Source: Deinococcus sp. JMULE3 (lineage in GTDB: Bacteria; Deinococcota; Deinococci; Deinococcales; Deinococcaceae). From it: a DNA stretch of 16,500 bases. How positions within the stretch are numbered: position 1 is the first letter of the stretch; the number at the start of each line of letters is the position of its first letter. This document shows, piece by piece, positions 1 to 10,127 of the stretch. The notes below the pieces were generated by a model, which did no database searches, was not told the DNA's origin, and was given only the letters and a program-made list of their open reading frames with translations. The stretch covers positions 1,847,501 to 1,864,000 of the forward strand of contig NZ_SGWE01000004.1 of NCBI RefSeq assembly GCF_013337115.1, read 5' to 3'. The position numbers and the translations under genes were made by a program.

Positions 1-67
1 CCAACGCGCGTCGTGAACTATAGCAGACATTGCGCGTGGGGAGGGGGTGTTGTGCGTACGGGGGGCG

Positions 68-73
68 TATGCT
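68..73 (+). promoter_or_regulatory. Putative -10 box of mqnP
   Basis: TATGCT fits the TANNNT pattern and lies 9 bases before the ATG at 83. That would give a transcript with almost no leader. No convincing -35 hexamer is visible. The same TATGCTGCG string occurs in front of the ftsB-like gene at 7103. On the opposite strand, TATAGT (22 to 17) could be a -10 for a divergent gene to the left of the window, but no start codon can be seen. Confidence 0.35.
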
Positions 74-82
74 GCGTGACTG

Positions 83-1278
<1,196 letters not shown>

Positions 1279-1288
1279 ACTGGCGCGC

Positions 1289-1756
1289 ATGACGGAAGCG
1301 GTGCGGGCGGGCGTGTCCCTGGAGACCTCGGAGCGGGAGTTCGCGGCGCGGTTCGCGGAGTTCGCCGCCGAGGGCACGCTGTACCCCTCGCGGGAGGGCA
1401 GTCCGCTGCTGGAGTTCGGCGTGGCGGGCCGGGTGCTGTACCTGTTCGACCGCAGTGGACCGTACGCGGCGCAGCCGGGCGCGGCGCGCGTGGTGGTGCA
1501 TGGCGTGCTGGAGGACGCGGGTGCTGGCCTGCGGGTGCTGGATGACGCGGGGTCCCGCCGTGAGGTGCTGCAGTCGGTCGGGGTGTCTGCTGTGGAGGGC
1601 TGCGGGGTGGTGTTGGCGGCGCAGCGGCAGGTGGTGGTCGTGCGGGCGCGGTTGCCGCTGGTGCTGGGGGCGTTCGGACCTTTTCCGGAGGTGCAGCCGG
1701 GGGACTGGGTGTCGTTCAGGACGGCGCCGCCCCTGCATGGGTTCGTGCTGACCTGA
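1289..1756 (+). CDS. Hypothetical protein, leaderless gene
   Basis: A predicted soluble protein of 155 residues, not recognised. The N-terminal third is a charged amphipathic helix region ([24 protein letters not shown]). The rest reads as alternating short beta strands ([35 protein letters not shown]) ending in a strand with GDWVSF. The ATG at 1289 is preferred over the GTG at 1268 because TAGACT sits 7 bases upstream. The GTG would place the start 10 bases before the end of the previous gene and would lose this fit. Codons end strongly in G, as in mqnP, unlike the signalling genes downstream. Its position after mqnP suggests co-expression but tells nothing firm about function. Confidence 0.7.
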   Translation: MTEAVRAGVSLETSEREFAARFAEFAAEGTLYPSREGSPLLEFGVAGRVLYLFDRSGPYAAQPGAARVVVHGVLEDAGAGLRVLDDAGSRREVLQSVGVSAVEGCGVVLAAQRQVVVVRARLPLVLGAFGPFPEVQPGDWVSFRTAPPLHGFVLT

Positions 1757-1876
1757 AGTTGCGTGCGGCGGATGGTCGGGCTGTCGGAAGCCAGTTGCGC
1801 CTGTTGTCCTGGCAGATGGCAGGTGATTGTTCCTGGCGAAGTGACGGCTGGGTAAATTTGCTGCAGAAAGTCGCTT

Positions 1877-1882
1877 TAACAT
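1877..1882 (+). promoter_or_regulatory. Putative promoter of the cyclase-like gene
   Basis: The interval 1757-1938 has no large gene and contains an AT-rich patch (1851-1895) that stands out from its surroundings. TAACAT (1877-1882) fits TANNNT and precedes an ATG (1887) by 4 bases, a little closer than usual for a leaderless start. TTGCTG at 1858 could be a -35, but the 13-base spacing is short. No clear terminator for the upstream gene was found in this interval. Confidence 0.4.
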
Positions 1883-1886
1883 CAAA

Positions 1887-1925
1887 ATGAAAAAAGCTTC
1901 CCTTTCCGTTCATGCTGCTTCATGA
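1887..1925 (+). CDS. Possible 12-codon leader peptide upstream of the cyclase-like gene
   Basis: ATG at 1887 opens [12 protein letters not shown] and stops at TGA 1923-1925, 13 bases before the cyclase start and directly before its ribosome binding site. The ATG is close behind a -10-like box, so it could be read from a leaderless transcript. The last codons lie in the left arm and loop of a hairpin whose right arm holds the downstream ribosome binding site. Existence as a translated peptide is inferred only from layout. Confidence 0.3.
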   Translation: MKKASLSVHAAS

Positions 1926-1933
1926 TGGAAGCA
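1916..1933 (+). promoter_or_regulatory. Hairpin masking the ribosome binding site of the cyclase-like gene
   Basis: TGCTTC (1916-1921) and GAAGCA (1928-1933) are exact inverted complements around the six-base loop ATGATG. The right arm includes most of the TGGAAG ribosome binding site (1926-1931) that serves the ATG at 1939. A ribosome finishing the leader ORF would occupy the left arm and free this site. Confidence 0.4.
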
Positions 1934-1938
1934 CGCCC

Positions 1939-2526
1939 ATGAACGAGTCGCTGCTGCCCCTTCCCGGTCCCCAGGACCAAGCCACCCCGGCCTGCATGGT
2001 GCTGGTCGACCTGGTGGGCAGCACGCGCCTGGCCCGGCACCTGCCGCTGGGCAACTACACCGCGCTGATGGCCGAGTTCGTGCAGGTCATGATCCTGACC
2101 CTCGAAGCGCGTGGCGGGCAGGTGTTGCAGCACCAGGGGGACGCCGTGCTCGCCTGGTGGCCTGCCGCGCAGTCCGCGCAGGCCTGCGCCGCCGCGCAGG
2201 AAGCGCACGTCCGCGCCGCGCGCCTGACCCTGGCCGCGCAGCTGGGCCAGACCCTGCGGGTGCGCGCCGGGATCTCCAGCGGCGACGTCCTGATGGGCGT
2301 GGTCGGCGGGCAGATGAGCGCCTACGGCCTGCCCGTGAACTACTCCCGCCGTCTGTGCGACGCCGCGCAGGCCGGGCAGACACTGGTCTGCGACGAGGTG
2401 CTGCGTCTCGCTCCTGGCCTGCCCACGGAACTGTGCCCACCGCTGGACCTGCAGGGATTCGGTGAAGACTGCCGCGCTCACCGGCTGATCGCCCCGCAGC
2501 CGGGCGCCCGCATGAAAGTTGATTAA
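1939..2526 (+). CDS. Stand-alone class III adenylate/guanylate cyclase-like domain protein
   Basis: A soluble protein of 195 residues that is essentially one class III cyclase homology domain. Family members convert ATP or GTP to a cyclic nucleotide using two metal ions held by two aspartates. Both are present: D24 in VDLVGST and D68 in QGDAVLAWW. The transition-state pair N134 and R138 (VNYSRRL) is also kept. The usual purine-selecting lysine is replaced by glutamine (Q64), and the aspartate expected three residues before the conserved glycine is serine (S127). Activity and substrate are therefore uncertain. No membrane, HAMP, PAS or GAF domain is attached. The ATG at 1939 is chosen because TGGAAG lies 7 bases upstream; an in-frame ATG at 1912 has no such site. 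It ends 45 bases before a response regulator gene, which suggests a signalling role without proving a link. Confidence 0.8.
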   Translation: MNESLLPLPGPQDQATPACMVLVDLVGSTRLARHLPLGNYTALMAEFVQVMILTLEARGGQVLQHQGDAVLAWWPAAQSAQACAAAQEAHVRAARLTLAAQLGQTLRVRAGISSGDVLMGVVGGQMSAYGLPVNYSRRLCDAAQAGQTLVCDEVLRLAPGLPTELCPPLDLQGFGEDCRAHRLIAPQPGARMKVD

Positions 2527-2540
2527 GCGCCCAGGTCGCC

Positions 2541-2565
2541 TTCTCATGAGAACGGTCCCTAGACT
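2541..2565 (+). promoter_or_regulatory. Promoter of the first response regulator, with a 12-bp palindrome
   Basis: TAGACT (2560-2565) lies 6 bases before the ATG at 2572, so the message should be leaderless. Upstream is a perfect 12-base palindrome, TTCTCATGAGAA (2541-2552). It contains TCTCATG placed exactly 11 bases before the -10, the same arrangement as in front of the kinase (3266) and lon (minus strand, 10054). It could be an operator or an alternative promoter element. Confidence 0.6.
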
Positions 2566-2571
2566 GCGGGC

Positions 2572-3249
2572 ATGGAACGCAAGCCCCTGGTTTTAGTCAT
2601 CGAGGACGAGAAGGACATCGCCCGGTTCATCGAACTCGAACTCGCCGCTGAAGGCTACGCCACCGAGGTCGCCTTCGACGGCGTGACCGGCCTCTCCAAA
2701 TTCCGTGAAGTCAACCCCGACCTCGTCATCCTCGACCTGATGCTCCCGGTGCTCGACGGGCTGGAAGTCGCCCGGCGCATCCGCAAGACCAGCAACACCC
2801 CGATCATCATCCTGACTGCCAAGGACGGCATCCAGGACAAGGTCGAGGGCCTGGACTCCGGCGCGGACGACTACCTCATCAAACCGTTCTCCATCGAGGA
2901 ACTCCTCGCCCGCGTGCGCGCCCACCTGCGCCGCGTGAATCCGGCCGTGACCGGCGAGGTCCGGGTCGCCGACCTGGTCATGAACCTCGACGGCCGCGAG
3001 ATCTTCCGCGGCGGGCGCCGCGTGGAACTGTCCGCCAAGGAATTCGAACTGCTCGAACTGCTGGCCCGCAACCCCGGCAAGGTCTTCTCCCGCTTCGAGA
3101 TCGAGGAGAAGGTCTGGCCCGAGTACACCGGCGGCAGCAACGTCGTGGACGTGTACATCGGCTACCTGCGCCGCAAACTGGAAGAGGGCGGGGAACGCCG
3201 CCTGATCCACACCGTGCGCGGCGTCGGGTACGTGCTGCGCGAGGAGTGA
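2572..3249 (+). CDS. OmpR/PhoB-family DNA-binding response regulator
   Basis: A 225-residue two-domain regulator of normal family length. The receiver domain (about 5-118) has the acidic pair E11/D12, phosphoacceptor D55 in LVILDLMLP, switch threonine T82 and lysine K104 in the LIKPF motif. The C-terminal winged helix (about 131-223) ends in [11 protein letters not shown], typical of OmpR-type effectors. Phosphorylation, presumably by the kinase encoded immediately downstream, should change DNA binding. The start at 2572 is supported by TAGACT 6 bases upstream. Kinase and regulator have separate promoters carrying the same TCTCATG-N11-TAGACT element, 46 bases after this gene's 5' neighbour and 76 bases before the kinase start. 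Targets cannot be read from the sequence. Autoregulation through the palindrome at 2541 is an inference. Confidence 0.93.
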   Translation: MERKPLVLVIEDEKDIARFIELELAAEGYATEVAFDGVTGLSKFREVNPDLVILDLMLPVLDGLEVARRIRKTSNTPIIILTAKDGIQDKVEGLDSGADDYLIKPFSIEELLARVRAHLRRVNPAVTGEVRVADLVMNLDGREIFRGGRRVELSAKEFELLELLARNPGKVFSRFEIEEKVWPEYTGGSNVVDVYIGYLRRKLEEGGERRLIHTVRGVGYVLREE

Positions 3250-3265
3250 CCGCCGGGGCAGTCCC

Positions 3266-3289
3266 TCTCATGGGCAGGCCCTCTAGACT
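3266..3289 (+). promoter_or_regulatory. Promoter of the membrane histidine kinase
   Basis: TCTCATG (3266-3272), 11 bases, then TAGACT (3284-3289). The -10 is 7 bases before an ATG at 3297 that opens a mini-ORF, and 36 bases before the kinase GTG. Element and spacing are identical to the promoter of the partner response regulator. Confidence 0.6.
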
Positions 3290-3296
3290 GCCGCGT

Positions 3297-3329
3297 ATGG
3301 ACCGCCTGCCCTCCCGGAGCCCCGCGTGA
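3297..3329 (+). CDS. Leaderless 10-codon leader ORF overlapping the kinase start
   Basis: ATG at 3297 encodes [10 protein letters not shown] and stops at TGA 3327-3329. The stop overlaps the kinase start GTG (3326-3328) as GTGA. The ATG is 7 bases behind TAGACT, the spacing of a leaderless start. The kinase ribosome binding site GGAG (3316-3319) lies inside this ORF. The layout fits termination-reinitiation coupling. An alternative is that an ancestral leaderless start was separated from the kinase frame by an indel. Confidence 0.45.
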   Translation: MDRLPSRSPA

Positions 3330-4999
3330 CGCTGCGCTGGCGCCTGACGCTGTTCTACACGGCGCTGCTGGCCTTCCTGCTGACCGGGGTGGGCGTCATC
3401 ACGCTGTACATGATGCGCGTCAACCTGATCAACGGGATCGACACGGAACTCCAGAACACGTACAAGCAGTTCGTGACGTACCTCGTGCGGCCCATCGGAG
3501 CGGCCGACGAGACCGCGCGCCTGCCTACCGACCAGCAGCAGCTCAGGGCCCAGCGGCTCCAGGCCAAGCAGCCTAACGTGCAGAGCAGTCTCGTCAGCCA
3601 GATCGGAGAGGCAAAACTGCTCGCCCGCTACTACTTCCCGAACTCCAGTGTGGCAGTCGAGGATCTGTCGTTCTACACCCGCCAGACACTCATTGATGAC
3701 CTGAAGGCTGCCCGGACAGCGCAGCAGAAGCGGGAGTTGTTCGCATACCTCGCGGGTTTGCGTGGCACCTCGCGCCGCTCGCTGGCCGTGGACATCCAGC
3801 GGCCCATCACCCTGACCGACCGGGAGCTGGAAGCGCTGATCAACGCGACCGACGGGCGGCTGCACCTCAACCGCCTGATTGCCGACGCGCCCAACAAGGA
3901 ACCCACGCTGATGCGCCTGCTGGTGGTGCTGGGACCCCTCACGAACAGCGAACCCCGCAATAGTAAACCCACCGTCAACACCAGCCTGACCAGCTTCGAG
4001 AGCGAACCGCCCCTGGGGATCGTATACGTGGCCCGCAGCCTCGGGACCGTGCAGAAGACCCTGGACGACCTGCAGAACGTGGTGATGCTGCTGTTCCTGA
4101 CCGGGCTGGCCACCGCCGGGACCGGCGCGTACCTGCTGGCCGGGCAGGCGCTGCTGCCCCTCAGGCGCGTCCAGCGGGCCGCCGAGCGCATCGGCGGGCA
4201 GAACCTCACCGAACGCGTCCCCGTCCCGCAGACCGGCGACGAGGTCGAATCCCTGGCCACCGCCCTGAACGCCATGCTGGGCCGCCTGGAGGGCAGTTTC
4301 GAGGCGCAGCGCCGCTTCACCAGCGACGCCAGCCACGAACTGCGCACGCCCGTCACGGCCATCAGCGGGCACGCCAGTTACCTGCTGCGCCGCACCAGCC
4401 CCACCGGGCAGCAGCAGGAGAGCCTGAAGATCATCCAGAGCGAATCCGAACGCCTGACCAACCTGATCGCCAGCCTGCTGCAACTGGCCCGCTCGGACAG
4501 CGGCGCGCTGGTCCTGCAGCGCGGGCCGGTCCTCGCAGCGCTGTTCCTGGCGGACATCGTGCGGGAACTCGCGCCGCTGGCGCAGGCGCAGCACACCACC
4601 CTGACCAGCGCGGGCGAGGACGTCACCTTCGAGGCGGACGCCGACCGCCTGAAGCAGGTGCTCATCAACCTCGTCAGCAACGCCCTGAAGGCCGGGGCGC
4701 AGACCGTCACGCTGCGCAGCGAGCGCGTGGGCGCGGAGGTCCGCCTGAGCGTGCAGGACGACGGGCCCGGCATCCCCGAGGATCAGCTGGAGCGGCTGTT
4801 CGACCGCTTCTACCGCCTGGAGGACAGCCGCAGTCGCGACCAGGGCGGCGCGGGCCTGGGCCTGAGCATCGCGCGTGGCATCGTGGACGCCCACGGCGGG
4901 CGCATCTGGCTGGACAGCGAGGTCGGGCAGGGCACCACCGCGCACGTCCAGTTGCCCGTCGGGAACGTTCCGGAACTCGACCTGGACGACGTGCCGTAA
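3326..4999 (+). CDS. Membrane-bound HAMP-type sensor histidine kinase
   Basis: A 557-residue sensor kinase, presumed partner of the regulator just upstream. Order: short N-terminus, transmembrane helix 1 (about 8-30), an extracytoplasmic domain of roughly 220 residues, transmembrane helix 2 (about 252-275), HAMP linker (about 272-325), HisKA with phosphorylated H337 in [11 protein letters not shown], then the ATPase domain with N box (N448/N452, LINLVSNAL), G1 box DDGPGIP (from D478), F box near FDRFYRLED and G2 box GAGLGLSIA. All catalytic boxes are intact. The extracytoplasmic domain resembles nothing I can name; its DNA looks less GC-biased than the kinase core. The GTG start is supported by GGAG six bases upstream and by the [19 protein letters not shown] start typical of this class. 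A strong hairpin follows. Confidence 0.93.
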   Translation: MTLRWRLTLFYTALLAFLLTGVGVITLYMMRVNLINGIDTELQNTYKQFVTYLVRPIGAADETARLPTDQQQLRAQRLQAKQPNVQSSLVSQIGEAKLLARYYFPNSSVAVEDLSFYTRQTLIDDLKAARTAQQKRELFAYLAGLRGTSRRSLAVDIQRPITLTDRELEALINATDGRLHLNRLIADAPNKEPTLMRLLVVLGPLTNSEPRNSKPTVNTSLTSFESEPPLGIVYVARSLGTVQKTLDDLQNVVMLLFLTGLATAGTGAYLLAGQALLPLRRVQRAAERIGGQNLTERVPVPQTGDEVESLATALNAMLGRLEGSFEAQRRFTSDASHELRTPVTAISGHASYLLRRTSPTGQQQESLKIIQSESERLTNLIASLLQLARSDSGALVLQRGPVLAALFLADIVRELAPLAQAQHTTLTSAGEDVTFEADADRLKQVLINLVSNALKAGAQTVTLRSERVGAEVRLSVQDDGPGIPEDQLERLFDRFYRLEDSRSRDQGGAGLGLSIARGIVDAHGGRIWLDSEVGQGTTAHVQLPVGNVPELDLDDVP

Positions 5000-5011
5000 C
5001 GCAAGAGGGAA

Positions 5012-5042
5012 GGGCCGCCGGACTGTTCATGTCCGGCGGCCC
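5012..5042. terminator. Bidirectional hairpin terminator between the kinase and ROK genes
   Basis: Twelve perfectly paired bases (5012-5023 with 5031-5042) around a 7-base loop, starting 13 bases after the kinase stop. There is no T run on the plus strand; on the minus strand it is followed by a pyrimidine-rich CTTCCCTCTT. It lies between two convergent genes and can serve both. Confidence 0.75.
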
Positions 5043-5047
5043 CGCCC

Positions 5048-5068
5048 TGTGGCGTGACCCGTGTGGCG

Positions 5069-5075
<7 letters not shown>
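5048..5075. repeat. 14-bp tandem duplication at the ROK stop codon
   Basis: TGTGGCGTGACCCG (5048-5061) is followed directly by the same 14 bases with one change (5062-5075). The change, G to T, creates the TAA stop of the minus-strand ROK gene in the second copy. It is probably a slippage duplication. Confidence 0.7.
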
Positions 5076-5971
<896 letters not shown>

Positions 5972-6019
5972 GGGAACTCCGAAAGAAATGAAAGCGGGAA
6001 AGAACAGCGCGCGGGAGGC

Positions 6020-6031
6020 GGGAGCGCTTCC
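6020..6031. promoter_or_regulatory. Possible LacI-family operator upstream of the ROK gene
   Basis: GGGAGCGCTTCC is a 12-base palindrome with one mismatch and a central CG. It resembles operators of LacI/GalR-type sugar regulators, for example the CebR type TGGGAGCGCTCCCA. It is 49 bases upstream of the sugar kinase start. No regulator gene is in the window, so this is a pattern match only. Confidence 0.3.
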
Positions 6032-6073
6032 AGCCTCGCCCGGAGCCGCGCAAGGCGACGGTTCGCCCCGGCG

Positions 6074-6090
6074 CCGGACCGCGCGTCCGG
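6074..6090 (-). terminator. Weak hairpin after the DUF2007-like gene
   Basis: CCGGAC and GTCCGG pair across a 5-base loop, 28 bases after the end of the minus-strand gene at 6118. There is no T tail. It could attenuate transcription into the ROK gene, but a six-base stem in GC-rich DNA is thin evidence. Confidence 0.3.
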
Positions 6091-6117
6091 AAGGGGGTGA
6101 CACTCTGCCCCTGCAAT

Positions 6118-6453
6118 CTACCCCGCCTGACCGCCGCCCGGCCCGGCGTCCTCTGCACGGGTCGCCGCCCCCGACTCATCCTCCGCGCCGTCCTCGTCCT
6201 CGAAGCCCAGCAGGGCCAGCGCCTCGGGCAGCTGCACCTCCGGCACATACAGGCCCACGTCGCCCATGTACCCGCCCGTCTCGATCTCAATGACCGGGCT
6301 GCCCATCGACCACTGGAACGGCGTACGGACCACGCTGACCACGCCGCCCTCGGTCAGCGTGCGTCGCCAGCCCTCGGCCAGCAGGCGCGGCAGGGTCTCC
6401 ACGCGCACCCACGGGTCCCCCTGGTACAGCACCCGGTCCTCGAACGCGGCCAT
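6118..6453 (-). CDS. Small hypothetical protein resembling DUF2007 signal-transducing proteins
   Basis: A 111-residue soluble protein. The layout resembles DUF2007: an early strand (DRVLYQGDPWVRVETL), a helix (LPRLLAEGWRRTLTEGG), a middle segment (VVRTPFQWSMGSPV), a strand ending VGLYVPEVQLP and a final helix PEALALLGFED. After about residue 88 it has a low-complexity acidic and glycine-rich tail (EDEDGAEDESGAATRAEDAGPGGG). The start is fixed by a one-base overlap (TGATG) with the stop of the thioesterase gene upstream, which implies translational coupling. The function of DUF2007 proteins is not established, and the assignment here is by general resemblance only. It ends in TAG and is followed by a weak hairpin. 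Confidence 0.7.
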   Translation of the reverse strand: MAAFEDRVLYQGDPWVRVETLPRLLAEGWRRTLTEGGVVSVVRTPFQWSMGSPVIEIETGGYMGDVGLYVPEVQLPEALALLGFEDEDGAEDESGAATRAEDAGPGGGQAG

Positions 6454-6893
6454 CAGCGCACGCTCCGGTGCGCGACACGCGCCGCGAAATCATCCGGCAG
6501 CGGAGCCGGGCGGCCTGCCTCGTCCACCCGCACCTGCACCGACCGCGCGAACGCACACGGCACCCCGTCCGCCAGGATCAACGCCACGCTGGTCCAGCTG
6601 GTACGGCCCACCCGCTCCACCAGCGTATCGACCGCCACCTCCTGCCCCTGCCGGATATCCCGCACGTAATCGATCTCCAGCCGCGCCAGCACCGAACGGT
6701 CATCGGCCTGCCCGCCCACCTCGCGCGACAGGCCCATGCGGCCCACCTCCAGGAACTCCGCGTACCGCGCGTTGTTGACATGCCCCATGGCGTCCAGATC
6801 CCCGTACCGCAGCTGGATGACGCTGCGGCTCGCGTCCCCCCAGTTCAGCGCCGGGAACCGCGAGGGGACAGGGGCAGCAGAAGACTCACTCAT
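6453..6893 (-). CDS. Acyl-CoA thioesterase, 4-hydroxybenzoyl-CoA thioesterase (hotdog) family
   Basis: A 146-residue single hotdog-fold protein. The family hydrolyses acyl-CoA thioesters, usually as a tetramer in the cytosol. The active-site segment is clear: RYGDLDAMGHVNNARYAEF, with D34 in the place of the catalytic aspartate and the HVNN turn at the start of the long hotdog helix. The following strand LARLEIDYVRDI and the later TSVALIL strand fit the fold. The substrate cannot be told from sequence. The ATG at 6893 is chosen because TACACT is 7 bases upstream (leaderless layout); upstream in-frame codons read through the structured intergenic region and are unlikely. It forms an operon with the downstream DUF2007-like gene (one-base overlap). 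Confidence 0.88.
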   Translation of the reverse strand: MSESSAAPVPSRFPALNWGDASRSVIQLRYGDLDAMGHVNNARYAEFLEVGRMGLSREVGGQADDRSVLARLEIDYVRDIRQGQEVAVDTLVERVGRTSWTSVALILADGVPCAFARSVQVRVDEAGRPAPLPDDFAARVAHRSVR

Positions 6894-6900
6894 GCGGCCC

Positions 6901-6906
6901 AGTGTA
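6901..6906 (-). promoter_or_regulatory. -10 box TACACT of the thioesterase gene
   Basis: TACACT on the minus strand is 7 bases before the ATG at 6893, giving a leaderless transcript. It lacks the TCTCATG element seen in front of lon, whose -10 is the same hexamer. No clear -35 is seen. Confidence 0.55.
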
Positions 6907-6957
6907 GACCCACGCGCGCCCTGCCCACTTCCCACGCGCCCGTCACGCGCGGACGCG

Positions 6958-7094
6958 GGAGCAGTGCTCCGAATTACGGCGTCAGACCAACATACTTCTG
7001 ACGCCTCCATTCTCTGCTGCGCAGCTGTTCCAGTCCGTCCTGCTCGGTAAAATTCACTCGCTCCGCTCGGCCATGAAAACACTGCTTTCATGGC
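6958..7094. repeat. Cluster of four inverted repeats in the thioesterase/ftsB-like intergenic region
   Basis: Four separate inverted repeats follow one another: GGAGCA-G-TGCTCC (6958-6970); a 9-base stem GGCGTCAGA/TCTGACGCC with a 10-base loop (6978-7005); GCTGCGCAGC (7016-7025); and GCCATGAAA/TTTCATGGC with a 7-base loop (7070-7094). The stretch is less GC-rich than its surroundings and has no credible gene. TAAAAT (7048-7053) could be an extra -10. It may be a small noncoding repeat of the kind known in Deinococcus, or a regulatory leader. Confidence 0.55.
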
Positions 7095-7102
7095 AAATGC
7101 TC

Positions 7103-7108
7103 TATGCT
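7103..7108 (+). promoter_or_regulatory. -10 box TATGCT of the ftsB-like gene
   Basis: TATGCT is followed by 7 bases and GTG at 7116, a leaderless layout with a GTG start. A near copy of the TCTCATG element, TTTCATG (7086-7092), lies 10 bases before it and is part of the right arm of the last hairpin. Confidence 0.5.
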
Positions 7109-7115
7109 GCGCGGC

Positions 7116-7487
7116 GTGACCGACCTGCCCCCCCCACCACCGCCGCGGCGCGACTGGTGGCGGCGCCTGCAACGCCTGCCGCTGAGCATGATCCTCGCCA
7201 GCGTCCTGCTGGGCCTGGGCATCGTGCAGCTGACCTTCCAGCTGGGCAACAGCCTGTACCGCACGACCACCTGGAGCCGCGACACCCAGGACACCCGCGC
7301 CCGCATCCAGACCCTGGAACGCGACGTGCAGGAACTCCGGGACGCCGTGCAGGCCGCGCAGACCCCCGAACGCCTGCGGGAACTCGCCCGCTGCCGCGGC
7401 TGGGTCGGCAAGGATGAACAGGTCGTCGTGGCCCGCAGCGCCCCCGACACCGCCAGCGAGAACTGCCGGACACTCCGCGTGCCGTGA
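7116..7487 (+). CDS. FtsB/DivIC-like septum formation initiator
   Basis: A 123-residue bitopic membrane protein. Order: cytoplasmic N-terminus with six prolines (5-10) and a basic WWRRLQRL stretch, one transmembrane helix (about 22-42), a coiled coil (about 55-82, ARIQTLERDVQELRDAVQAA), then a short extracytoplasmic tail. The tail motif LRELARCRGWVGKDEQVVV corresponds to the conserved region after the coiled coil in FtsB/DivIC proteins, which form a complex with FtsL and FtsQ-type proteins at the septum. Two cysteines, C93 and C117, lie on the outer side. Start: GTG 7116 is favoured by the -10 box 7 bases upstream; the ATG at 7104 lies inside that box and is less likely. The gene stands alone between a structured intergenic region and a strong terminator. 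A generic coiled-coil membrane protein remains possible. Confidence 0.68.
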   Translation: MTDLPPPPPPRRDWWRRLQRLPLSMILASVLLGLGIVQLTFQLGNSLYRTTTWSRDTQDTRARIQTLERDVQELRDAVQAAQTPERLRELARCRGWVGKDEQVVVARSAPDTASENCRTLRVP

Positions 7488-7500
7488 CGCCCAGCGAGAA

Positions 7501-7544
7501 AGAGGAAGCGGCGATCGGGGGTCATCCCTGATCGCCGCTCCTCT
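7501..7544. terminator. Strong bidirectional terminator between ftsB-like and lon
   Basis: AGCGGCGATC (7507-7516) pairs with GATCGCCGCT (7530-7539). The stem extends inward by three to four pairs to a GTCAT loop. It extends outward by AGAGG/CCTCT around one bulged A. It sits between convergent genes, 14 bases after the ftsB-like stop and 9 bases after the end of lon. Confidence 0.85.
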
Positions 7545-7552
7545 CTCTGTCC

Positions 7553-9988
<2,436 letters not shown>

Positions 9989-10026
9989 GCTTGCTCCTTA
10001 ACGGCCGCGCGCTGGGCGCGGGAATA

Positions 10027-10054
10027 CTTGAGTGTATCGCGGGGGGTCATGAGA
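10027..10054 (-). promoter_or_regulatory. Promoter of lon
   Basis: On the minus strand, TCTCATG (10054-10048), 11 bases, then TACACT (10036-10031). The start of transcription would lie roughly 35-40 bases before the ATG. The last bases of the -10 overlap ACTCAAG (10033-10027), which matches one half of the HspR-type inverted repeat CTTGAGT-N7-ACTCAAG; the other half is absent. ATAC-N6-GTAT also surrounds this point. Confidence 0.55.
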
Positions 10055-10060
10055 GAGACA

Positions 10061-10102
10061 CCCCCGCACGGTGTCCCCAGAGTGTAGGGACTGGTGCGGG
10101 GG
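10061..10102 (-). terminator. Compound hairpin between clpX and lon
   Basis: CCCCCGCAC (10061-10069) pairs with GTGCGGGGG (10094-10102), and an inner GTCCC/GGGAC stem (10073-10077 with 10087-10091) sits inside. It begins 26 bases after the clpX stop. On the minus strand it is followed by TGTCTCTCTC, not a true T run. It probably ends or reduces clpPX transcription before lon. Confidence 0.6.
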
Positions 10103-10127
10103 CGTGCTGTAACCTCTATCGCTATGC

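Noticed and set aside
2978..4945. Open frame of 655 codons on the minus strand opposite the regulator and kinase
   Set aside because: Low-complexity, Gly/Ala/Gln/Arg-rich product with no family resemblance. It lies antisense to intact well-conserved genes; this is a high-GC shadow frame.
5972..6103. N-terminal extension of the ROK protein to an upstream ATG
   Set aside because: It adds a Pro/Arg/Ala-rich stretch with no family match and skips the good ribosome binding site at the ATG at 5971.
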